Assembly (NCBI RefSeq): GCF_019443325.1
Contig: NZ_CP080383.1
Coordinates: forward strand, 2,542,001 to 2,606,000
Source: Cryobacterium sp. PAMC25264
Lineage (GTDB): Bacteria; Actinomycetota; Actinomycetes; Actinomycetales; Microbacteriaceae
Length of the DNA stretch: 64,000 nucleotides
Reading direction: 5' to 3'
Position 1 is the first letter of the stretch; each line of letters opens with the position of its first letter. The notes beneath the pieces were generated by a model, which saw only the letters and a list, made by a program, of their open reading frames with translations, was not told where the DNA came from and did not search any database. A program made the translations under genes and the position numbers. This document shows, piece after piece, positions 54,296 to 63,697 of this stretch.

Positions 54296-55303
54296 TTAGA
54301 ACTGGGCGTCGAGCTCGACCACGAGGTCCCAGGCACCCTCTTCGGCGTTGCTGAGCACCACGACGTCCAGACCCGAGGTGGGGTAGTGCCGCAGGATGCC
54401 GCTGGCGCCGGCGTTGACGCCGTCCTTGTAGTACGAGCGCACCGAGCCGTTCTCGTTGAGGTCGAACTCCAGGCCGAAGCCGTACTTCACGTCGTCGTCG
54501 TAAGCCACCTGCGGGGTGAAGAACTCGTCGGTGTATTCCTTGGAGAGCAGCTGCCCGCCGCGCACGGCGTTGAGGAAGTTCATCAGGTCGCCGGCGGTGG
54601 CGTGGGCGCCGCTGTCGGGCGAACCGATCGCCGGGGAGCTGTAGATATTCGAGACCCAGCTGCCGTCCTCGCGGCGGTCCCAGCCCTCTGCGACCCGTTC
54701 GACGCCGTCGCGGCGGTCGAAGAACCCGGAGTCGGTCATGCCGGAGCGGGCGAAGATCTCCTCGCGCACGTAGTCGCGGTAGCCGAGTCCGGAGACCTTC
54801 TCCACGGCGAGGCCGGCGAGGATGTAGCCGACGTTGCAGTCCACGCACTCCACACCCGGCGCGGCCAGCGGCAGCTTCTGGCTGAACAGCGGCAGGTAGT
54901 CGCGGGTCTCGATGAGCGAGTAGTTGGGCGTCTGGGCCCAGAAGTCGGCGTAGCTCTCGCCCGCCTCCTCGTCGACGTCGTCGGCGATGCCGCTCGTGTG
55001 CGTGAGCAGGTGCAGCAGGGTGACGTCGGTGCCGATGGTGCTGCCGGCGAGGTCGACGTACTCGTGGATCGAGGCCTCGAGGTCGAGCCGACCGGCGTCG
55101 ACCTGCTGCAGTACGGCGACGCTGGTGAAGAGCTTGGTGATCGACGCGGTGTCGAAGCGGGTGTCGAGGGTGTTGGGCACCTGCCAGCGCGGGGTGGCGA
55201 AGCCGCGGGCCGCCTCGAAGATGGTGCGGTCGCCGTCACGCACCAACACCACACCGGAGAAATCGCTGTCGTCGAGAAAAGTCTGTATCGCCTGGGTATC
55301 CAC
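54296..55303 (-). CDS. Serine hydrolase (beta-lactamase/esterase class C fold)
   Basis: A 335-aa penicillin-binding-protein-like hydrolase. The nucleophile motif is SITK (in FDTASITKLFTSVA), the Tyr-x-Asn position appears as CNVGY (Tyr replaced by Cys), and HLLTHTSGI is typical. The third motif (HxG) may be KDG or NAG near GVNAGASGI. The changed YxN makes beta-lactam hydrolysis doubtful; an esterase or peptidase role is more likely. The start is a GTG; no signal peptide is visible. Confidence 0.85.
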   Translation of the reverse strand: MDTQAIQTFLDDSDFSGVVLVRDGDRTIFEAARGFATPRWQVPNTLDTRFDTASITKLFTSVAVLQQVDAGRLDLEASIHEYVDLAGSTIGTDVTLLHLLTHTSGIADDVDEEAGESYADFWAQTPNYSLIETRDYLPLFSQKLPLAAPGVECVDCNVGYILAGLAVEKVSGLGYRDYVREEIFARSGMTDSGFFDRRDGVERVAEGWDRREDGSWVSNIYSSPAIGSPDSGAHATAGDLMNFLNAVRGGQLLSKEYTDEFFTPQVAYDDDVKYGFGLEFDLNENGSVRSYYKDGVNAGASGILRHYPTSGLDVVVLSNAEEGAWDLVVELDAQF

Positions 55304-55387
55304 CCTTCGAGCGTAGCGAACGGGCAGCGGGCCGCGGTGCCGCTGCGACGGATGCCCCGGGCCGCATGGGGGCTGCCTGCGCGAAAC

Positions 55388-55990
55388 TCAGCCGGTCCGG
55401 CCGGGGTGCCGGGCGGTCTTCGCCAGCTTGGCGAGGTCGATCGCCGCGACGGCGCGCATCCGTTCGGCCCGCACGGCCTGGTAGCCGGGCTGGCGGGGGT
55501 CGATGCGCTGGGCGAGGAGCCGGGCGGAGAGGGCGTCGTTGATCTCCTGCAGGGCATCCGCGTGGGCCTTCGCGACGAGGTCGGTCACCCGGCTCTCGTC
55601 CGCGGCGAACTCTCGCAGCCGCTCCGCGACGTGGTCGTGCAGGGTGCGGCGCCGGCCGAGGCGCACCACGTCGCGGCGTTTGTTCTCCAGCTCGCGGCTC
55701 TTGCCCGCCCCGGTCGTGCGGGCCAGGTACGAGCCGAGCCGCTCGACCCGGGTGGAGTCCTCGTCGTTCTCCTGGGCTACGTGTTCGAGTTCGTGCCGGG
55801 CCAGCGCGGCGTAACGCTCGGGGTCATAGTCGCTGTGGTCGCGCAGGGCGCCCACGATGATGCCGTTCTTCACGGCCATCCGCACCGCGGAGAGGGCGAT
55901 CAGCATGCCCTCGTCGACGATGCGGGCAGTGGAGGGCGCACCGGAAGCCGGGGCAGTGCCACCCCCGGGTTCGGTAGAGCCGGTGTTCAC
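55388..55990 (-). CDS. Conserved hypothetical protein, helical
   Basis: A 200-aa soluble, charged, mostly helical protein. The segment DEGMLIALSAVRMAVKNGII and YAALARHELEHVAQEN looks like a conserved start; HELEH resembles a metallopeptidase motif (HExxH-like) but with the wrong second residue. The C-terminal half is Arg/Ala-rich coiled coil. GTG start without a good Shine-Dalgarno. Function unknown; downstream of the DUF445 gene on the same strand by 50 bases. Confidence 0.68.
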   Translation of the reverse strand: MNTGSTEPGGGTAPASGAPSTARIVDEGMLIALSAVRMAVKNGIIVGALRDHSDYDPERYAALARHELEHVAQENDEDSTRVERLGSYLARTTGAGKSRELENKRRDVVRLGRRRTLHDHVAERLREFAADESRVTDLVAKAHADALQEINDALSARLLAQRIDPRQPGYQAVRAERMRAVAAIDLAKLAKTARHPGRTG

Positions 55991-56040
55991 GGTTTAAGTA
56001 TGGCTCACCGGACGGACCGTGTCGCGGGCGGCGACTCCCG

Positions 56041-57357
56041 TCAGCCGCCGAACAACACCAGGGCGCCCTGGGCCAGCGCGAAGATCAGCAGACCGGCCAG
56101 CGCGCCGACGACGGTGCCGTTGATACGGATGAACTGCAGGTCCTTGCCCACCTGCAGCTCGATCTTCTCGGTGGTTTCGGCCGGGTCCCAGCGCTCCACA
56201 GTCTCGGTGATCACGCCGGCGATCTCGTGCCGGTACTTCTGCAGCACGTACCCGGCGGTGTCGGCGAGCCACCGATCGATACGCGCGCCCAGCGACCGGT
56301 CGGCCACGAGCCTGGATCCCACGTCGAGCACCGTCGACTGCACGCCGGCGCGCTCGGCACTGTCCGGGTCGGCCAGCGCCGCCAGCAGCGACGCCTTGAG
56401 CGACTCCCAGGCATCCCCGGCGAATTCGCGCAGCTTGGCGTTGTCGACCAGTTCGAGCTTGAGTACCTCCACGCGCTCGATCATGGTGTCGTCGAACTGC
56501 AGGTCGGCCATCAGCTCGGCCAGGTACCGGTCGATGGCTCCGCGCAACGGATGTTCCGGCTCGCGCTGCACCGTCGACACGAACGCGAGCACCTCGCGGT
56601 AGGCCTTGTCGTCGACCATCTCGCCCACGAAGCCGGGCAGCCAGCGTGGCAGCCGGGTGGAGACGGACTCGCCGAACGCCTCGGGGTGCGCGGTCAGCCA
56701 ACTGTGCGCCTTGTCGAGCAGCAGGTCCACGGCGGCGTGGTGCCGGCCGGACGCCACCAGGTGCTCCCCCAGCCGGCCGAGGCTCGGTCCCCACTCTGGC
56801 CGCAGCAGGTGCTCACGCGCGACGCCCTCGAGGAGATTCTTGATCTCGTCGTCGCTGAGCAGGTCGAGCAGCCCCGAACCGGCGTGCGCGATCTCGTCGG
56901 TGAGCCGCTGCGCGTTGGCCGGCTGCACCAGCCAGGCGCCGAGCCGCCTGGACACCCCGATGGACTCGAGCTTGCCTCGCACGACGGCGTCGGAGAGGAA
57001 ATTGGACTCCACGAACTCGCCGAGGCTCGCGCCGATCTCGTCTTTGCGGTTGGCGATGATGTTGGTGTGCGGGATGCGCAGCCCGAGCGGATACCGGAAC
57101 AGGGCCGTGACCGCGAACCAGTCGGCGATGGCGCCCACCATGCCGCCCTCGGCGGCGGCGCGCACGTACTCAAGCCACGGGTAGCGCTCTTCGAGGGCGA
57201 ACGACACGGCGAAGATCAGTGTCATCGCCAGCAGCAGGCCGAGGGCCAGCCGCTTCATTTCCACGAGCGCCACCCGGCGTGCCTCGTCCGGTGCGCTCAG
57301 GGGCGCCCGGGGGCCGGGCCCGGTCAGGGTGGGTGAGGTCAGGGACGGTGCTGCCAT
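56041..57357 (-). CDS. DUF445 family membrane protein
   Basis: A 438-aa protein of the DUF445 family. One membrane helix lies near the N-terminus (LALGLLLAMTLIFAVSFAL), followed by GGMVGAIADWFAVTALFRYP, the best mark of the family. A long helical cytoplasmic or external stalk follows, and the last helix is GALAGLLIFALAQGALVLF. Function unknown. The C-terminal segment DLQFIRINGTVVGALAG is also conserved. It is complete. Confidence 0.9.
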   Translation of the reverse strand: MAAPSLTSPTLTGPGPRAPLSAPDEARRVALVEMKRLALGLLLAMTLIFAVSFALEERYPWLEYVRAAAEGGMVGAIADWFAVTALFRYPLGLRIPHTNIIANRKDEIGASLGEFVESNFLSDAVVRGKLESIGVSRRLGAWLVQPANAQRLTDEIAHAGSGLLDLLSDDEIKNLLEGVAREHLLRPEWGPSLGRLGEHLVASGRHHAAVDLLLDKAHSWLTAHPEAFGESVSTRLPRWLPGFVGEMVDDKAYREVLAFVSTVQREPEHPLRGAIDRYLAELMADLQFDDTMIERVEVLKLELVDNAKLREFAGDAWESLKASLLAALADPDSAERAGVQSTVLDVGSRLVADRSLGARIDRWLADTAGYVLQKYRHEIAGVITETVERWDPAETTEKIELQVGKDLQFIRINGTVVGALAGLLIFALAQGALVLFGG

Positions 57358-57432
57358 GGGTCTGGTCGTTCCTCGTCGATCCGGGGCCGCCCGAAGCGCG
57401 GCGCTCCCGCCACCCTAGGCCGGGTTTCTCAG

Positions 57433-58379
57433 TTACGCGAAACCCGTCGGGGCGATTCCCCAGCGAACGACCCATTCCTCGCCAGGGGCCAGCCAGCGTA
57501 GGCCCTGGCCGGAGTTGAACGCATCCGCCGGCGCGGTCATCGGCTCGATCGCGACGGCCTGGCCGATCCGCACGGAGTCGCCGCTGCGCACGGGGAAGTT
57601 GCGCGGTGTGAACGCCTGCACGTAGGCCATGTTCTCGTCGCCCCACAGGGTGACGCGGCGGCCGTCGGGGGCGGTCAGCGAGTGCTCGCCGCGGCCGTTC
57701 TGAACGAGCACGCCGCCGAAGCCGTCGTCGAGGTCGAGGTCGGCCACCCGGGCTCCGTCGCGTAGGTCGAAGCGGGTGCCGGCCACATCGCTGACGCCCA
57801 CCGGGTTGAGCCGGGCATCCACGTCGATGTGGGTACCGGCCGCGAGCCGCAGCACCAGGTCGCCGGTGGGCACATCGCCGATCTTCAGGTACGGGTGGGT
57901 GCCGAGGGCCACCGGGGCATCCGCTGTACCGACGTTGCGGATACCGTGGTCACGGCCAGGCCGTCGACCGTGAGGGTGTAGGTGACCGTGGTGTCGAGCT
58001 GATACGGGTAGCCGGCTTGCGGGTAGACCGTGGCGGCCAGGGTCACCGCGTTGTCGGTCTGTGCGACCAGGCGGTAGGCCGTGACGGCGAGGAGACCGTG
58101 GATGGCGTTCATCAGTGCCGGCTCGGTGATCGCCAGCAGGTGCCGCACGCCGTTCTGGGTCCAGATCGCGTCGCGGATGCGGTTGGGCCAGGGCATCAGC
58201 ACCGTGCCGGCGCCGAGGGGCGGTACCGTGTCCGGGCCGAAGCCCTCCACCAGGTCGATGCCGTCCAGCGCATATTCACGGAGGCCTCCGGCGACCTCCG
58301 TGACCGTCGCGGTCGCCAGGCCCTGCGGGGTGGCGCAGACAAGGGCGTACTGGGTTCCGGTGGCGGCGGCAAGCGGCAT
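57433..58379 (-). pseudogene. galM: Aldose 1-epimerase (GalM-like) with an apparent 1-base frameshift
   Basis: Two overlapping frames make one 315-aa mutarotase. The first part has GAGTVLMPWPNRIRD and LMNAIHGLL; the second has ALGTHPYLKIGD with the catalytic-type His and ends with AVAIEPMTAPADAFNSG, the Glu motif. The break is near 57943, where GTTGCGGAT is followed by ACCGTGG: one added base gives GTG ACC ACG GTN ATC CGC. It would make alpha from beta sugars for the galactose pathway. It lies 14 bases after the DeoR regulator and near galT-galK, so the job is probably galactose use. The frameshift may be a sequence error. Confidence 0.85.
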
Positions 58380-58393
58380 GGGTGTCTTTCGGA

Positions 58394-59221
58394 TCAGCTC
58401 GGCTGGAGCACGGCGAGACCGGCCTCGCGGAGCGGGGCCAGGGTGAGCGGGTCGGCGGCCGCATCCGTCACCAGGGTGTCGAAGGCGGCAAGCGGACCGA
58501 TCCGGCCCAGGTGCACCTGCCCTAGTTTGGCACCGTCGGCCACAATGATCGCGCGCGCCGCGGCGGCGAGCATGAGGGTCTTCACGCCGGCCTCCGGCAG
58601 GTTGATGTTGGTGACCCCGCCGTCCACGTCGACGCCGTTGCAGCCGATGAAGGCCAGGTCGGCGTGCACCTGGCTGAGCACGGTGGCCGCGAGCGGGTCG
58701 ACGAGCGAGTGCTGCAGCGGCCGGAGCGAACCGCCGGTGACGATCACGGTGAACCGTGGGATGGCCGCCTCCAGGGCGAGGGCGATGCTCAGGCCGTTGG
58801 TGATGACGACGACGTCGGTGAGGTCGGTGCGGGCCACGAGCGCCCGGGCCACGGCCAGGGTAGTGGTGCCCACGTCGAGGATCACGCTCTGCCCACTCGA
58901 AACCAACGAGGCGGCGAGCCCGCCGACCTGCTGCTTGGGCACCACCGACGACGCCAGGGCCTCCTCGAAGGAGAACTCCCGGTCGGGCCGGCTGGTGGTG
59001 GAGATGCCGGCCGGCACCGCGCCGCCGTGGATGCGCATCAGAGTGCCGGTGCTCTCGAGCTGGTCGAGGTCGGCGCGGGCGGTGACCCCGGAGACGCCGA
59101 AGGTATCGCTGAGTTCACTGACGCGCACGAAACCGCGAGCGTCGACGAGCCGCTGAATCTGCTCCCGGCGCTGGTGCGCGGGCAGGGCATCACGGTCGGG
59201 CGGATGTTCGACTGAGGCCAT
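58394..59221 (-). CDS. DeoR-family transcriptional regulator of the galactose locus
   Basis: A 275-aa DeoR regulator. The N-terminal helix-turn-helix is RREQIQRLVDARGFVRVSEL with VSGVTARADLDQLES; the C-terminal effector domain carries VILDVGTTTLAVARAL and FIGCNGVDVDGGVTN. Such repressors respond to phosphosugars. It is divergent from galT and is followed by galM, so it likely controls all. The region between (59222-59306) has a small palindrome TTGCGCAA at 59277-59284 that may be part of an operator. The ATG at 59221 has GAGG upstream. Confidence 0.92.
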   Translation of the reverse strand: MASVEHPPDRDALPAHQRREQIQRLVDARGFVRVSELSDTFGVSGVTARADLDQLESTGTLMRIHGGAVPAGISTTSRPDREFSFEEALASSVVPKQQVGGLAASLVSSGQSVILDVGTTTLAVARALVARTDLTDVVVITNGLSIALALEAAIPRFTVIVTGGSLRPLQHSLVDPLAATVLSQVHADLAFIGCNGVDVDGGVTNINLPEAGVKTLMLAAAARAIIVADGAKLGQVHLGRIGPLAAFDTLVTDAAADPLTLAPLREAGLAVLQPS

Positions 59222-59306
59222 GTCCTCATCTTCACTTAGTTTCTCTATCTTTTCAATACGCAAGCACTGGTTTCGGTTGCGCAAATCGACTAGCGTTGAT
59301 CCCGCC

Positions 59307-60520
59307 ATGACTGACCTCACCCACACCCCAGACTTCGTCGCCGACGCCGGCATCGCGCGTCACCCGCACACCCTCGCGGACGGTCGCGACCTCATCTACT
59401 TCGATGACCCCGACACCACGCTCTCGCCCGACCGGGCCCCCGACCTGCGCGACCTCGCTCCGCGCCCGGCGAACGCGCGCATGCGCCAGGACCCGCTCAG
59501 CGGCGAGTGGGTCTCCATCGCCGCGGCCCGGCAGAACCGGGTGTTCCTGCCGCCGGCGCACCTCGACCCGCTCGCGCCGTCCACGCCGGAGAACCCCTCT
59601 GAGGTGCCCAGCAACTACGACGTGGCCGTGTTCGAGAACAAGTCGCCCTCGTTCGGGCCCCTGCTCACCGATGACGACGCGCCCACCGGACTCGACGACC
59701 TGCGCACGATCGGGCTGGGGCGCATCCGCACCTCGGTCGGCCGCTGCGAGGTAGTCTGCTTCAGCCCCGCCACCGAGGGTTCGTTCGGCAGCCTCTCGGT
59801 CACCCGCGCCCGCACCGTGATCGAAGCCTGGGCCGAGCGCACCCACAAGCTCTCGCAGATGCCGGGCATCGAGCAGGTGTTCCCGTTCGAGAACCGCGGC
59901 GAGGCCATCGGCGTCACGCTGCACCACCCGCACGGCCAGATCTACTCCTACCCGTACGTCACCCCGCGCACCCAGCGCCTGATCGACTCGATCGAGAGCT
60001 ACGGTCCCACCCTGTTCGCCGACATCCTGGAAAGCGAGCAGGCCGGCGACCGGGTCATCCTGCGGGGTGAGCACTGGACGGCGTTTGTGCCGTTCGCCGC
60101 GCGCTGGCCCGTCGAAGTGCACATGCTGCCGCACCGCCACGTGGCCGACTTCGCCGGCACCACCCTGGCCGAGCGCGACGAGCTCGCGGTGCTCTACCGC
60201 CGCCTGCTGCGCGGCATCGACCAGCTCTACTCCACGCCCACGCCATACATCGGCGCGTGGCACCAGGCGCCGGTCAACGTGCACCGCGACGACATCCGTC
60301 TGATGCTGCAGCTCACCAGCCCGCGCCGGGCCGAGGACAAACTGAAGTTCCTGGCCGGCTCCGAGGCCGCCATGGGCGCCTGGATCGGCGACGTCACGCC
60401 GGAGCAGGCGGCCGACAACATCCGCGCGGCGATCGCGCGCTCGGATGCAGCGGATGCGGCCGCCGATGCCGCCTCCGCCTCCGCAGACTCCACCGACAGC
60501 AGCACCGGAAAGGCCCACTC

Positions 60521-60524
<4 letters not shown>
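59307..60524 (+). CDS. galT: Galactose-1-phosphate uridylyltransferase
   Basis: A 405-aa GalT of the Leloir pathway, swapping UMP between UDP-glucose and galactose 1-phosphate. The catalytic HPH lies in VTLHHPHGQIYSYPYV. MRQDPLSGEWVSIAAARQNR near the N-terminus and VEVHMLPHRHVADF in the middle also fit. A run of Ala/Asp/Ser residues ends the protein, encoded just before galK. The stop overlaps the GTG of galK by four bases. Confidence 0.96.
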
Positions 60525-61681
<1,157 letters not shown>

Positions 61682-61723
61682 CCGGCCGGCTGCATCCGTT
61701 CGCCGGCACCTGCGCCGCGTCCG

Positions 61724-61747
61724 CGTGCTCGTGCTCGTGCTCGTGCT
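61724..61747. repeat. Short tandem repeat, four copies of CGTGCT
   Basis: Four perfect 6-base units, directly before the galK terminator. Confidence 0.9.
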
Positions 61748-61780
61748 TCCCGCCTTCGTGTCGCTCACGAGGGCGGGAAG
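61746..61780 (+). terminator. Terminator after galK
   Basis: CTTCCCGCCTTCGTG pairs with CACGAGGGCGGGAAG with one wobble pair and a 5-base loop. Confidence 0.8.
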
Positions 61781-61837
61781 TGCGCACGTGAGTGTCCGGG
61801 TGCCCGGAGTGTCGGTGGTGCGGCTCACGATAGCCGC

Positions 61838-62362
61838 ATGGACAAGCCACTTCTCAGCATGGACGACGCCATCCTGACCGTTTTCGGCGTGTGCACCCGA
61901 CGGAGCACCGGCGTGAAACGCGTTCGTGTCGCTCAGATCGAGGTCGGCCTTCGCGCCTACCTGGAAGCCGGCGCCGCAGACCTTCTCACCGCCGAGGAAC
62001 TGACCTTGCTGGCCGCTGAGCGCGAGTTCGCGCCGGAGGGTGCGGCCTGTCGACTGTTCTCGTCGACACTGCTGACTGCAGCCCTCCCGGGTTTCCTCAT
62101 GCCGCCCTATCTCGTGCCGGACTTCCTGCTGCGCGAGGCGCAGTTGAGCATGGTCGGCGCCTTCATCGATTTCCTAGTGCCCGCGAATCGATACGACCAT
62201 GGCTCGGACCGTCTCCGGACGATGCTCCGCCGAACCCTCGCTGAGGCCATGCAGGACCTCAAGCGTGAACGGCAGGCCCAGTCGCTGGAGCGACTCCTGG
62301 GTCAGCTCAGTGCCGAACAGCTCGAGCATATGGAGCGCTTGCGCCGAGATGCCCCCGACTAG
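61838..62362 (+). CDS. Hypothetical protein
   Basis: A 174-aa protein without recognised motif. It has a middle hydrophobic stretch (TLLTAALPGFLMPPYLVPDFL) that may be buried or membrane-associated, and a long charged helical tail (DLKRERQAQSLERLLGQLS). The protein looks real by codon use and good frame length, but its family is unknown to me. ATG start without a strong Shine-Dalgarno. Confidence 0.65.
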   Translation: MDKPLLSMDDAILTVFGVCTRRSTGVKRVRVAQIEVGLRAYLEAGAADLLTAEELTLLAAEREFAPEGAACRLFSSTLLTAALPGFLMPPYLVPDFLLREAQLSMVGAFIDFLVPANRYDHGSDRLRTMLRRTLAEAMQDLKRERQAQSLERLLGQLSAEQLEHMERLRRDAPD

Positions 62363-62405
62363 GGTCTCCGTTCGAGCACCCTGACCCAGCGTGGTCTGGA
62401 CCCCG

Positions 62406-62888
62406 CTACTGCGGCGGAACCACCGGCGTGGAGGTGCCCCCGGTGATGCGCAGGAGCTCGGCGAACGTGGTGGGGAACACAGTGTGCGCGTGGCCCGCGG
62501 CCGCCCAAACCACCGGGTAGCCGGCGAGATCCTCGTCGACCAGGGTGCGAATCGGCGACGGATGCCCGAGCGGCGCGACGCCCCCGATGACCTGCCCGGT
62601 GGCTTCCTTCACGAGGTCCTTGGCGGCTCGGCCGATGCTGCCGCCGAGGCGCTCCCCCAGCCAGGCGGTGTCCACCCGGTGCGCCCCGGAGGTCAACACC
62701 AGCAGCGGCGCGCCGTCGAGCGTGAAGATCAGCGAGTTCGCGATGGCACCCACCTCGATGCCCAATGCGGCGGCCGCGGCGGACGCAGTGGTGGCCGCGT
62801 CGTCGAACCACCTGATCTCGGGGTCGACACCCTGCGCGTTCAGCGCCAGGCGCACTCGCTCGACGGCCGGATGCGCGGTGTTCACCAT
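62406..62888 (-). CDS. YbaK/EbsC-type aminoacyl-tRNA deacylase
   Basis: A 160-aa YbaK-fold protein, which clears wrongly charged tRNA (Cys- or Ala-tRNA-Pro). Conserved segments are ALGIEVGAIANSLIFTLDG, the active-site Lys in KDLVKEATG, GGVAPLGHPSP and TVFPTTFAELLRITGG. Its complete domain has no synthetase fused. It is read away from the AT-rich region at 62940-63020, where its promoter may lie. Confidence 0.93.
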   Translation of the reverse strand: MVNTAHPAVERVRLALNAQGVDPEIRWFDDAATTASAAAAALGIEVGAIANSLIFTLDGAPLLVLTSGAHRVDTAWLGERLGGSIGRAAKDLVKEATGQVIGGVAPLGHPSPIRTLVDEDLAGYPVVWAAAGHAHTVFPTTFAELLRITGGTSTPVVPPQ

Positions 62889-62939
62889 CCCTGAATCCTA
62901 AAGCGCAGCATCCGCCCGCGCACGTCGCCAGGTCTGAGG

Positions 62940-63030
62940 CTCGACCGCAAGAAAGGACAAAGGTCGATAAACAGGACGAAATGTCGAATTCTGTCCTTTA
63001 TAGCTCACTTTCTCCTTTTTTCGCCGCGTC
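62940..63030. promoter_or_regulatory. AT-rich intergenic segment with repeated GGAC elements
   Basis: In the 197-base gap between ybaK-like and carbonic anhydrase genes, GGACAAAGGTCGA (62955) and GGACGAAATGTCGA (62974) form a loose direct repeat, and TGTCCTTT (62993) is the complement of AAAGGACA (62952). The segment is much less GC-rich than the surroundings. It may hold divergent promoters or an operator. Confidence 0.35.
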
Positions 63031-63085
63031 GTACGCCTGCGAGCAGGGCAGGGGTGAGCGACGGATGCGCAACTAGGGTGGAGCC

Positions 63086-63619
63086 ATGACCGCCGACAGC
63101 GCCGCCCGCCTCATCATCCTGCCCGACCGTCCGGGGCCGCACGTGGCCCAGAGCGCGTTCGTCGCCGCCGGCGCCGTCCTGGTGGGCAACGTGAGCCTTG
63201 CCGAGCACGCCAGCGTCTGGTACAACGCGGTATTGCGTGCCGAGGTCGAACCGATCCGTATCGGGGCGGGCTCCAATCTGCAGGACAACGTCTCCTGCCA
63301 CGTTGACGGCGGCTTCCCGCTGATCGTCGGCCGCGACGTTTCGGTGGGCCATGGCGCTGTGCTTCACGGCTGCACCGTCGAGGACGGCGCCCTGATCGGC
63401 ATGGCCGCCACCGTGCTCAACGGGGCCGTCATCGGCGCCGGGTCGCTCGTGGCCGCCGGGGCCGTGGTGCTCGAGGGCACCATCGTGCCGCCGGGCTCCC
63501 TCGTGGCCGGCGTGCCGGGCAAGGTGCGACGCGAGCTCACCGCCGACGAGATCGACGGCATCCGTCACAACGCCGAAAGCTACCTCGGCCACGCGGCCCT
63601 GCACCGCCTCGCGACCTGA
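63086..63619 (+). CDS. Gamma carbonic anhydrase family protein
   Basis: A 177-aa left-handed beta-helix protein of the gamma carbonic anhydrase class. Metal-binding His residues are in SCHVDGG and VSVGHGAVLHGC, and the trimer Arg/Asp pair in NLQDNVS region is kept. VAGVPGKVRREL ends the helix. It could hydrate CO2 or act as an unknown transferase-like protein. GGTGGAG lies before the ATG. Confidence 0.93.
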   Translation: MTADSAARLIILPDRPGPHVAQSAFVAAGAVLVGNVSLAEHASVWYNAVLRAEVEPIRIGAGSNLQDNVSCHVDGGFPLIVGRDVSVGHGAVLHGCTVEDGALIGMAATVLNGAVIGAGSLVAAGAVVLEGTIVPPGSLVAGVPGKVRRELTADEIDGIRHNAESYLGHAALHRLAT

Positions 63620-63627
63620 CCCACCCC

Positions 63628-63690
63628 CCGCGAACTGTGACTTAAGCACCAGAATCGGGCCGATTTTGGGGCTTAGCTCACAGTTCGCGG
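63628..63690. terminator. Bidirectional palindrome between carbonic anhydrase and folD genes
   Basis: CCGCGAACTGTGA pairs perfectly with TCACAGTTCGCGG at the ends, with weaker pairing inside (TAAGC/GCTTA; CCGATT and AATCGG). It is about 63 bases long, lies between convergent genes, and starts with AACTG and ends with CAGTT like the family C palindromes. Confidence 0.8.
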
Positions 63691-63697
63691 AAGGGGG

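Noticed and set aside
55388..55990. HELEH as a zinc peptidase motif in the helical hypothetical protein
   Set aside because: The HExxH pattern is matched only loosely, the surrounding helix is not hydrophobic, and no third ligand is visible.
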